From a virus: a stretch of DNA of 20,451 nucleotides. Within the stretch, counting starts at the first letter, position 1; each line of letters opens with the position of its first letter. The stretch is taken from the IMG/VR virus record IMGVR_UViG_3300008516_000086, positions 1-20,451 of that record; one strand, 5' to 3'. Positions 14,483 to 20,287 of this stretch are shown here, in pieces. A program made the position numbers and the translations under genes. Below the pieces are notes generated by a model. The model was not told the origin of the DNA and did not search any database. It was given only the letters and a program-made list of their open reading frames with translations.

Positions 14483-15706
14483 TTACTTATTTCCTTGGTT
14501 CGTGGGTCCGTAGGGGTTTGCATCGGCGTGCTTCCCTGGGGATATCTCGTCAGCTTCAACATTCTCAGTCGGATTATCCGGCGACGGATCAGAGCGACGT
14601 TCCCTATCAGTGAGTACGTCATGGATTGAGCGCAGTTCCCAATTACGGTCCTTATCCTCGCATGAGCGATCCGACATAAACTCACGAAGCTTGACAACCC
14701 AGTTGTACGGCTGCCACTCACGCTTGATGTCTTTCTCACGCATCTTCCATTTGTTATTTTCGAACCTAAACAAACGGTTAGGCTCAAAGTCAACCCTTAT
14801 AAACCAGTCGCCATCGGATGGGTTGAATGGGAACTCAATGCCCTGCCCGACCGGTAATCCGTTGTCCGGTAATCCATCTTCCATCCAGCGATACGGTTTG
14901 CGATCCGGATGATCTGGATCGAAATACATATAAGTTGTGTCGAACCACGTTGTGTGAGCGTGCTCGTTGGCAAGCTCTTGATTAGCCTCAGTGACTGCCA
15001 TGACGGCATCCTTGGTGGACATCTGCTCAGCCAATGTCTTACCGTACTCATCAACACGCTCGAACAGGTCGAGGAATTCTTGCTGGTGTCGCAGGGGCTT
15101 CAGTATCACGGCAGAGATATGTCTTGCGTACATCGGGTCATACCCCGTCGGGGACCAGATAATGGAAGCAACCTCATACCAACGGTTTGCCACACGCCCG
15201 TCGAGACCGACCTCACGCAGGTGGGGTAGCTCAACCACATCACCTGGGATCATTCTGCGACCAAGTTGAATCTCCATAGTCTCAGCATGGAATTCCATGG
15301 TGAGGATATCATTGGCTAACGCCAGACCGAATCGGGCGTATTCTAATTCGTTTTGGGAAACGGTGTACGCACCCTTGATGATCGGAATCTCATCAAAGTC
15401 GTATTCACGGTCTCTGTTCTCATTGAGGATCGGGTCTTGAATACCCATGAACGATCCGACATCCAGTGGCTCCTGCCCTGATGCTTCCACCGGTACCGGG
15501 GAGTCATTATCATCCTGGCGAACGCCAAGTGGGTCTGCGTCCTGGGCGAACGTTCCTTTCAGTCGGTAGATATTACACCACACACCAGACATCTCCAAGT
15601 GACCTTTCATCAACTTGGATAGGAACCTACTGTTTTTTGACTGGTTGCCGAAGTGGGCTCCTTGCTTATAGAGTCCGAACGGCTTTGTTGGTTTAAACTT
15701 TGGCAT
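14483..15706 (-). CDS. 14: Neck protein (T4 gp14-like) with W-module in C-terminal half
   Basis: gp14 with gp13 forms the neck that closes the packed head. The 407-aa product exceeds T4 gp14 (256 aa). The family part shows HLEMSGVWCNIYRLKG (36-51), EYARFGLALANDILTMEF (122-139), RRMIPGDVVELPHL (150-163) and YEVASIIWSPTGYDPMY (177-193), matching the gp14 pattern FxxFGxxxxDExxL, PxxGDLIYxP and FEIxxV. Residues 296-323 (SDGDWFIRVDFEPNRLFRF, then NNKWK) repeat the kind of GDW/W module found in the sheath; cyanophage gp14 proteins, as I recall, carry the same segment. AGGA precedes the ATG at 15706, which lies inside the end of the 54-aa gene. Confidence 0.82.
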   Translation of the reverse strand: MPKFKPTKPFGLYKQGAHFGNQSKNSRFLSKLMKGHLEMSGVWCNIYRLKGTFAQDADPLGVRQDDNDSPVPVEASGQEPLDVGSFMGIQDPILNENRDREYDFDEIPIIKGAYTVSQNELEYARFGLALANDILTMEFHAETMEIQLGRRMIPGDVVELPHLREVGLDGRVANRWYEVASIIWSPTGYDPMYARHISAVILKPLRHQQEFLDLFERVDEYGKTLAEQMSTKDAVMAVTEANQELANEHAHTTWFDTTYMYFDPDHPDRKPYRWMEDGLPDNGLPVGQGIEFPFNPSDGDWFIRVDFEPNRLFRFENNKWKMREKDIKREWQPYNWVVKLREFMSDRSCEDKDRNWELRSIHDVLTDRERRSDPSPDNPTENVEADEISPGKHADANPYGPTNQGNK

Positions 15707-15857
15707 TAGGGTTCCTCATAAACCAATTATCACCACCGTCGTCTACTGCACCGAGGCGTTTATAAATGCTATGTACTTTCTTATCATTCCACACAAACGG
15801 TTCCGAACGCTCTTGTTCGTTCAAATTTATGGATTTGAGGAATGAGCGTAGTTTCAC
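15693..15857 (-). CDS. Small protein between gp13 and gp14, GTG start, 54 aa
   Basis: A GTG codon at 15857, 3 nt after the gp13 stop and with AGGT about 8 nt upstream, opens a 54-codon frame ending in TAA at 15693. It reads MKLRSFLKSINLNEQERSE at the start, then FVWNDKKVHSIYKRLGAV and NWFMRNP near the end. It fills the otherwise empty 154-nt gap exactly and overlaps the gp14 start by 14 nt, which also places gp14's ribosome site inside it. This tight packing, the absence of stops and the protein-like composition support a real gene. No family recognised; a role in neck assembly is only a guess from position. Confidence 0.7.
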   Translation of the reverse strand: MKLRSFLKSINLNEQERSEPFVWNDKKVHSIYKRLGAVDDGGDNWFMRNPNAKV

Positions 15858-15860
15858 AAC

Positions 15861-16685
15861 TTAACCTCGGATCGGCTGGGGCACTTCTTGCCCGTCTATA
15901 TAAAGGAGAGCATCCTCTTCCAGCTTGTCACGCTCTTGAGCACCTTCAGTTGCCAGCTGCTCGCCTTTCATAACAGTACCACCCTGGGCTCCGGGTAGAG
16001 TTGAGAACAAGCGGTACTTCTCACCTAGTATGGTTTTGAGATTCGCCATGGTGTATTTCTTCAACCACATGTATGCAAAATGATCTCGAAGCAACTCCTC
16101 GTAAGATTTGAGAACGTACACGGTGAGAACCACGTGCTCATCGACATTCGGAAGTTGGGTTATTAATATTGTGTTCGTCTCCGGGCGGAATACAAAATGC
16201 ATCTCACGGGCGAACAGGCGATCCAGGGTCTCCTGGTACTGCAACACAGAATCATACGAGAACAAGTCGAAGGCTGCACCGTTCTGACCAAGCCCACCGT
16301 TGAGGAGGGTATTTGCAGTTGCGGCACCGAAGGATTCAAATGCACCGGAACCACCAGCGGCACCACCGAACAGACCACGGGATCGGGAGATTTTCAATAC
16401 GTTGTCAACCCGCTCGTCGAGGGTGTAGACATTCTTCCCAGGTTCGAGTTTGAGAACACCGTATGACTTATACACGGACCCGGAAGACATCATGCGGTAC
16501 GTCTCTGTAGCACCACGAAATGCTGCGTCGTAATCCTCGTCCTCCAAATCGACCTCGATGTTACTACCACCAAGTAACAGATAATTATCATAATAAAGCT
16601 TCTCCAGACGCTTTTTAGCCTCCGGGGATTTGACCATATCGGCAGTATCTGCGCCCTGCTCGTTTGTAATTTGGAATTCACTCAT
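15861..16685 (-). CDS. 13: Neck protein (T4 gp13-like head closure)
   Basis: gp13 seals the portal after packaging. The 274-aa product (T4 gp13 309 aa) has the family order: LYYDNYLLLGGSNIEVDLEDEDYDAAF (30-56), YGVLKLEPGKNVYTLDERVDNVLKI, a Gly/Ala-rich loop (104-138) then FDLFSYDSVLQYQETLDRL, FVFRPETNTILITQLP (164-179), and the C-terminal helices YMWLKKYTMANLKTILGEKYR plus LPGAQGGTVMKGEQL, as in the gp13 segment WxKxYAxAxxKxxLG followed by LPGGxxL. GAGGAC lies upstream of the ATG at 16685, and GGGGTAAATA lies 25 nt before it. It heads the block gp13, 54 aa, gp14, gp15. Confidence 0.85.
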   Translation of the reverse strand: MSEFQITNEQGADTADMVKSPEAKKRLEKLYYDNYLLLGGSNIEVDLEDEDYDAAFRGATETYRMMSSGSVYKSYGVLKLEPGKNVYTLDERVDNVLKISRSRGLFGGAAGGSGAFESFGAATANTLLNGGLGQNGAAFDLFSYDSVLQYQETLDRLFAREMHFVFRPETNTILITQLPNVDEHVVLTVYVLKSYEELLRDHFAYMWLKKYTMANLKTILGEKYRLFSTLPGAQGGTVMKGEQLATEGAQERDKLEEDALLYIDGQEVPQPIRG

Positions 16686-16709
16686 GGTGTGTCCTCTTGT
16701 TCATTAATG

Positions 16710-16719
16710 TATTTACCCC
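16710..16719 (-). promoter_or_regulatory. Late promoter candidate GGGGTAAATA
   Basis: On the minus strand GGGGTAAATA ends 25 nt before the gp13 ATG, the first gene of the neck block. It is among the clearest copies of the late element. Confidence 0.6.
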
Positions 16720-16760
16720 AGAACCTCGACTTTCCTATGAGCATTAACCATATATAAGAA

Positions 16761-16839
16761 TGTAGGCTACTCTCCAGTAGTCCACATTTAACTTAAACTC
16801 TTGGGCAGTATCAAGACAAGACCTAGCGTGTTAGTTAGG
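16761..16839 (+). repeat. Two stem-loops in the leader of the plus-strand operon
   Basis: TGTAGGCTACT-CTCC-AGTAGTCCACA (16761-16786) can form a stem of 10 pairs with one mismatch. CCTAGC-GTGTTA-GTTAGG (16822-16839) forms a second 6-bp stem. Both lie in the 187-nt gap before the gene at 16873, whose ATG has AGGAGAA upstream. They may be mRNA leader structure; no convincing promoter was found in this gap for the plus strand. Confidence 0.4.
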
Positions 16840-16872
16840 CATTAAAGTCCCAAGTCGAACAGGAGAAGTACA

Positions 16873-17712
16873 ATGTTTAACACGTCACGTGACTGTGAGG
16901 TGTCGATCTTGGTTAATGGTCGCCCCGTCACAGAGGTCCAGTTTACTGGGCATACCTATATAGAAGGACGTAAAAACTCCGTCTATGAACTTCAAATCCG
17001 CAACAAAACCCCCAATCGTATCCTGGCAATCCCGTCTGTGGATGGCTTGAATGTGCTTGATGGAGAAAACTGCGGAGTGAATTCCCCAGGATATGTTATT
17101 GATCCGTGGGCTGTTATTACGATACCCGGCTGGATGGTTGACAACGATCAGGCTGCAAAGTTTCAATTCAAACCGCAGAATGCTTCATCTTCGAGGGATA
17201 AGACCTATTCCGAAGAGATGGGTGCCAATCCTATCAACCAGGGGATGATCGGCGTTATGGTTTTCAGAGAGAAAATCGTGCAACCGTTCAACATCCTTCG
17301 TGAAATGAACCACCAACCCTACGACCCGTTCAAGCCAATCGGTGGGAACCAAATGTATTCCCATCAGTGCTTTTCTTCGACAGTAGTTGGCGGGCTGGAA
17401 CAACCGGAATATACGGTGTCCAGTACTGCTGATTGCTGCGACGTAGATGCCGATAAGAGTCTGGGTACCGGCTTCGGCGAGGCAACCGAGTTCAAAACTC
17501 AGGATGCTGAGTTCGAGCGTGCTTCAGAAAGTCCGGAGTCCGTGTTCGTTTTGTATTACGACACGATCCAGGGACTGAAAAAGCTCGGTGTTCCGGTGGA
17601 ACAGTTCAAACCGGTTCCGGTAGAAATGCCAAATCCATTCCCGGCATCCCCCAATGTCACCAGTGGGTGCAAGCCTCCCGCAGGATGGAACTCAACGAAA
17701 TATCGCAAATAA
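16873..17712 (+). CDS. Conserved unknown protein (SVDGLNVLDG / IGVMVFREK family), 279 aa
   Basis: The 279-aa product carries motifs I associate with a widespread bacterial and phage family of unknown role: ILAIPSVDGLNVLDGE (50-65), SPGYVIDPWAVITIPGW (71-87), DQAAKFQF (92-99), INQGMIGVMVFREK (121-134) and LGTGFGEATEFK...FERASESPESVFVLYYD (197-230). Related bacterial proteins, as I recall, read SVDGLDVLDG, GYVL, IEGFR and NVGVIGVAVF in this order. No signal peptide or membrane helix is seen. Several Cys residues (67, 166, 188, 189, 265) are present. Start ATG has AGGAGAA. The VWA gene follows after 21 nt, so the two are an operon and may act together. Function unknown. Confidence 0.85.
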   Translation: MFNTSRDCEVSILVNGRPVTEVQFTGHTYIEGRKNSVYELQIRNKTPNRILAIPSVDGLNVLDGENCGVNSPGYVIDPWAVITIPGWMVDNDQAAKFQFKPQNASSSRDKTYSEEMGANPINQGMIGVMVFREKIVQPFNILREMNHQPYDPFKPIGGNQMYSHQCFSSTVVGGLEQPEYTVSSTADCCDVDADKSLGTGFGEATEFKTQDAEFERASESPESVFVLYYDTIQGLKKLGVPVEQFKPVPVEMPNPFPASPNVTSGCKPPAGWNSTKYRK

Positions 17713-17733
17713 CATACCATATAGGAATTTATC

Positions 17734-18471
17734 ATGAAGAATCAAAAGATTGTAGAAACACCGAAGATCAAAGCTGACACCCTGTGCCACATCATTCTGG
17801 ACATGTCCGGATCAATGCGGGGCATTGCCAGCGCAACCCGAGAGGGGTTAAACAACTATATCAACACCATGAAGGAAGACAAGAACGATGATATCGTCCT
17901 GGTATCGGTTACTGTTTTCGACTCGGAAGGTTGGCATGGTGATATCTCAGTTCATATCGATACCATTATGGATATGGTCCCGCTTGCTGATATCCCCGAG
18001 ATCACCGAGGAACATTACAAGCCACGTGGTGGCACGCCGATGTACGATGCAATCGGTAAGGCTGTGTGTCGCACCGAGAGTGCCCTGGAGGGCATCGAGG
18101 GGAGTCCCGAGGTCTTACTCGTGGTTATCACGGACGGTGACGAGAATACCTCCCAGGAGTTCAAGCAGAACCAAATCAAGACGCTGCTGGAAACCAAGGA
18201 AGGACAGGGCTGGTCAACGATCTATCTTGGTGCAAACCAGGATGCGTGGGCTGTTGGTAGTTCCCTCGGGATCAATTCTGGAAACGTGAAGGCATATGCC
18301 GCCACGGTTGACGGGATCAAGGATGACGTGTTTGCCTCAGTGGCGAATGCGACTGTCTGCTACCGGTCTATGAAGTCTGAGGCTAAAATAGCTGGGGTTG
18401 GTGATGGGTACACCACCAAGTCATTCTTTGCTGCCGATCTCGGGCTGCCGGAAGAGAAAGACGCCGAGTAA
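17734..18471 (+). CDS. von Willebrand factor A (VWA) domain protein with intact MIDAS
   Basis: VWA domains bind protein partners through a metal ion held by the MIDAS motif. The 245-aa protein has ILDMSGSM (D23, S25, S27), RGGTPMYDAIG (T101) and VVITDGDEN (D134), so all MIDAS elements are intact. The strands alternate as in the Rossmann-like VWA fold (VLVSVTVF, EVLLVVITD, STIYLGANQ). The rest of the protein after residue 175 is short and lacks another known domain. There is no signal peptide, so it acts in the cytoplasm or virion. It follows the 279-aa gene by 21 nt with AGGA before the ATG, and a G/C-run hairpin follows its stop. The partner and process are unknown. Confidence 0.88.
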   Translation: MKNQKIVETPKIKADTLCHIILDMSGSMRGIASATREGLNNYINTMKEDKNDDIVLVSVTVFDSEGWHGDISVHIDTIMDMVPLADIPEITEEHYKPRGGTPMYDAIGKAVCRTESALEGIEGSPEVLLVVITDGDENTSQEFKQNQIKTLLETKEGQGWSTIYLGANQDAWAVGSSLGINSGNVKAYAATVDGIKDDVFASVANATVCYRSMKSEAKIAGVGDGYTTKSFFAADLGLPEEKDAE

Positions 18472-18478
18472 GTGGAAC

Positions 18479-18497
18479 GGGGGGGGAAACCTCCCCC
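18479..18497 (+). terminator. G-run/C-run hairpin between convergent genes
   Basis: Eight G (18479-18486), AAA and CCTCCCCC (18490-18497) form an 8-bp stem with one G-U pair, 8 nt after the VWA stop. The sequence after it (ATTTCAT) is only moderately T-rich, so terminator strength is uncertain. Confidence 0.55.
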
Positions 18498-18505
18498 ATT
18501 TCATA

Positions 18506-18745
18506 TCAATGAGTTTGTGGCGGCTCCCAATCCAACGGGGCTCCAATTTCTGCTTTCTGTTTCATCGCTGCGATGTTGGCATCGATCTCGTCGATCTGCG
18601 CATGGTATACGGCGATGACTTGTTCCGGAGTGTCGAACTTACCAAGAATTTCCGATCCTGGGAGGTCATGCGACGTGATAACCGCTCTGTCTTCACCAAT
18701 GGTGACACCAACCATACCGTACCGTGATTTGCGCATGTAGATCAT
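18506..18745 (-). CDS. Small unknown protein, 79 aa
   Basis: Start ATG at 18745 (MIYMRKSRYG) has AGGAGAG at good spacing and lies about 20 nt after the predicted start point of the sigma70-type promoter at 18772-18800; a longer frame to 18781 would begin upstream of the ribosome site and near the -10 box. The N-terminal 35 residues look beta-rich (MVGVTIGEDRAVIT), followed by a helix (PEQVIAVYHAQIDEIDANIAAMKQKAE) and a Pro-rich end. No family is recognised. Being the only gene before the convergent VWA gene, it is probably a single early transcription unit. Confidence 0.75.
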   Translation of the reverse strand: MIYMRKSRYGMVGVTIGEDRAVITSHDLPGSEILGKFDTPEQVIAVYHAQIDEIDANIAAMKQKAEIGAPLDWEPPQTH

Positions 18746-18771
18746 GATTTCTCTCCTGTAACTGAAAAGAC

Positions 18772-18800
18772 AGTATACCATCCCTGGTAAATTCTGTCAA
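18772..18800 (-). promoter_or_regulatory. Sigma70-type early promoter TTGACA-N17-TATACT
   Basis: TTGACA (18800-18795), 17 nt, TATACT (18777-18772) on the minus strand, upstream of the 79-aa gene. The flanks TTGACAGAATTT and GGTATACT are shared with the promoter at 19487-19515. Confidence 0.8.
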
Positions 18801-18804
18801 GGAA

Positions 18805-19449
18805 TTATTTCAAGAAATCCAGCCGAATTCCACCCTGGACCATGACAACCCAGGTTGACTGCTCGCCGATAGCCGGGATGTAGCCAGCATTGGTGTACAC
18901 GGAGCCATAACCAACTTCGATGTTGGGGACAGCCATAGGTGCGGTACCGCCCGGACCCCAGGCAGCGTCGTCGTCGGGAGTATCCTCGTATCCGGTAGTC
19001 AGCCCCAGCTTCAGACCGGGGGCAACACGGAACTTACCACCACCGGGATAGAAGTCACGCTTGATGTTGACACCACCGTAAAAGGAGGTCTTCTCGTAGC
19101 TGTTGTCGTAGAAGCCTACAAAGGCATCAGCGTACTTGGCAATCCCGTACTTCAGACCAAAACCATAGTTGGCGGAGTTGTAGTTCTTCCGGCGCTCTTC
19201 TTTCACGTAGAGTCGGGTGTAATCTTCGTTGGCAATACAACAACCTGGGTGACCGACGAGATCACGGAGTTCACCATACCGGCGCTCATAACCGTCGTGG
19301 TAATCAGATTCACCATGGAACGAGGTGCCATTGACTTCCAACCAGAAATCACCTTTGGCAGCATTCGAATTGGGTGACCCGAATATTAAAAACATGAACG
19401 TGAGGACGGCTATCATCAGCGGGTGATGCTTGTAAAATGGTTGTTTCAT
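18805..19449 (-). CDS. Exported, probably outer-membrane beta-barrel protein, 214 aa
   Basis: The start is ATG 19449 (MKQPFYKHH) with GGAGACC upstream and an early promoter before it; the frame extends to 19515 but that overlaps the promoter. Residues 11-24 form a hydrophobic core (LMIAVLTFMFLIFG) and a signal-peptidase I site is likely after SNAA (about 31). The mature part alternates polar and aromatic residues in short strands broken by Gly and Asn turns (NYGFGLKYG, AFVGFYDNSY, TSFYGGVNIKRDF, LKLGLTTGYED) and ends in VVMVQGGIRLDFLK, as in small 8-strand barrels. CC at 70-71 is unusual. A PagP-like enzyme was considered but no catalytic match is clear. Early expression would suit superinfection exclusion; this is inference. 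Confidence 0.7.
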   Translation of the reverse strand: MKQPFYKHHPLMIAVLTFMFLIFGSPNSNAAKGDFWLEVNGTSFHGESDYHDGYERRYGELRDLVGHPGCCIANEDYTRLYVKEERRKNYNSANYGFGLKYGIAKYADAFVGFYDNSYEKTSFYGGVNIKRDFYPGGGKFRVAPGLKLGLTTGYEDTPDDDAAWGPGGTAPMAVPNIEVGYGSVYTNAGYIPAIGEQSTWVVMVQGGIRLDFLK

Positions 19450-19486
19450 TATGGTCTCCGGTACGTTTCTCTCAAAATGAGAAGCA

Positions 19487-19515
19487 AGTATACCAAAGAA
19501 TGAAAATTCTGTCAA
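19487..19515 (-). promoter_or_regulatory. Sigma70-type early promoter TTGACA-N17-TATACT
   Basis: TTGACA (19515-19510), 17 nt and TATACT (19492-19487) on the minus strand, 38 nt before the ATG of the beta-barrel gene. Its -35 box overlaps the stop codon of the upstream 148-aa gene. A TTCTC/GAGAA hairpin can form near the start of the leader. Confidence 0.8.
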
Positions 19516-19958
19516 GAAATTTTAGAGATGATCTGCTGGTACTCGGTGATTTTTTCACCACCGGATGACAATATTTCAAGGTCGCCCCGTTCGCTGACGA
19601 AAATATGCCTTGATTTTCTTGCGGTTATGTAATCCATCGTACCTTCGTCATCGGGCTTCCCGGTGATTGAGGTCAAGAAGATTGATCCCTGACTGCCGGA
19701 ATCCAGGATAAATTCTTTGAATTCATAGCCTTCACCGTCGTGCTCGATGATGTCCTTTCGGAGTTTAGTAAGAGCCTTTTTCTGGGGAGTGGTGACCGCA
19801 ACCTCTTGAAATTTCTGGTTCTTCTTCAGACTTGCCTTGTTGCGGTAGGCACTCTGCGCATGGCACTCGGTGCATTCCCATACAAATTTGAAATTTTCAG
19901 TGAGAGTTCTTTCGTGGGTGGAATTTCCACAAGTGCAGGTTTTATCGGTCTTTAACAT
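19512..19958 (-). CDS. Unknown protein with N-terminal zinc ribbon, 148 aa
   Basis: The first 40 residues have TCTCGNSTH (C8, C10) and WECTECHAQS (C29, C32), a likely zinc ribbon of the CxC...CxxC kind, followed by a basic stretch (RNKASLKKNQK). The rest (about 58-148) is mixed alpha/beta with ITARKSRHIFVSERGDLEIL near the end. This architecture is compatible with nucleic-acid binding, but no family was recognised. ATG at 19958 has GAGGCGGAA close upstream, and a TAAATA element lies 31 nt before it within a large inverted repeat. The beta-barrel gene downstream has its own promoter, so this gene need not share its timing. Confidence 0.75.
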   Translation of the reverse strand: MLKTDKTCTCGNSTHERTLTENFKFVWECTECHAQSAYRNKASLKKNQKFQEVAVTTPQKKALTKLRKDIIEHDGEGYEFKEFILDSGSQGSIFLTSITGKPDDEGTMDYITARKSRHIFVSERGDLEILSSGGEKITEYQQIISKIS

Positions 19959-19972
19959 TTCCGCCTCGGTGA

Positions 19973-20002
19973 GTTGGGGGTAGTATATTATTTACCCCCA
20001 AC
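19973..20002. repeat. Perfect 10-bp inverted repeat enclosing a late promoter element
   Basis: GTTGGGGGTA (19973-19982) and TACCCCCAAC (19993-20002) are perfect inverted copies around a 10-nt AT-rich loop. On the minus strand TAAATA (19994-19989) falls across the arm and loop, 31 nt before the ATG at 19958. It may be a promoter with operator-like symmetry or a hairpin ending the 67-aa gene transcript. Confidence 0.55.
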
Positions 20003-20020
20003 CCGTGCTGATTTCAATGG

Positions 20021-20224
20021 TTATCCGCACTTCCCACAGCCGCAGCAATCACAATCGCCCTTAGCAGCCTTGGAAGCAGCCTCCATTTCATCCACCCTGG
20101 CAATAGTACTGTCCTTCATGAGTTCGATGGTGCTGGATGGAACACCCTGTAAATCGGATGACGCTCTGGCTACAGCGTATACCTTGAGGATATCCGCACG
20201 GGTTTGATCATAAATAGTTCGCAT
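20021..20224 (-). CDS. Small protein with Cys-rich C-terminal tail, 67 aa
   Basis: Start ATG at 20224 has GGAG about 8 nt upstream. Residues 1-55 look like a single amphipathic helical region (TRADILKVYAVARASSDL, then IARVDEMEAASKAAK). The last 11 residues, DCDCCGCGKCG, hold five Cys and could bind metal or form disulfides. Such Cys/Gly tails are seen in various small phage and bacterial proteins, but I do not know this family. The gene is single, with the divergent gene at 20288 upstream. Confidence 0.7.
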   Translation of the reverse strand: MRTIYDQTRADILKVYAVARASSDLQGVPSSTIELMKDSTIARVDEMEAASKAAKGDCDCCGCGKCG

Positions 20225-20234
20225 AGTACTGACT

Positions 20235-20246
20235 CCATTATAATGG
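20235..20246. repeat. Palindrome CCATTATAATGG in divergent spacer
   Basis: A perfect 12-nt palindrome placing TATAAT on both strands, 11 nt before the minus-strand ATG at 20224. No matching -35 box is visible, so it could be an operator or a weak -10 element. Confidence 0.4.
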
Positions 20247-20252
20247 TAAAGA

Positions 20253-20260
20253 CATAAATA
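20253..20260 (+). promoter_or_regulatory. Late promoter candidate CATAAATA
   Basis: CATAAATA on the plus strand ends 28 nt before the ATG at 20288. It differs from the T4 late element TATAAATA at one base. Confidence 0.5.
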
Positions 20261-20287
20261 CTATAGCATACTCTGAGGAACAAAGCA

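Noticed and set aside
16728-16758. Plus-strand sigma70 promoter with TATATAAG as -10
   Set aside because: No acceptable -35 box at 16-18 nt; the promoter for the gene at 16873 remains unknown.
18805-19449. PagP-type lipid A palmitoyltransferase
   Set aside because: Size and barrel-like strands would allow it, but I could not place the catalytic His, Asp and Ser with confidence, so it is left as a barrel-like protein.
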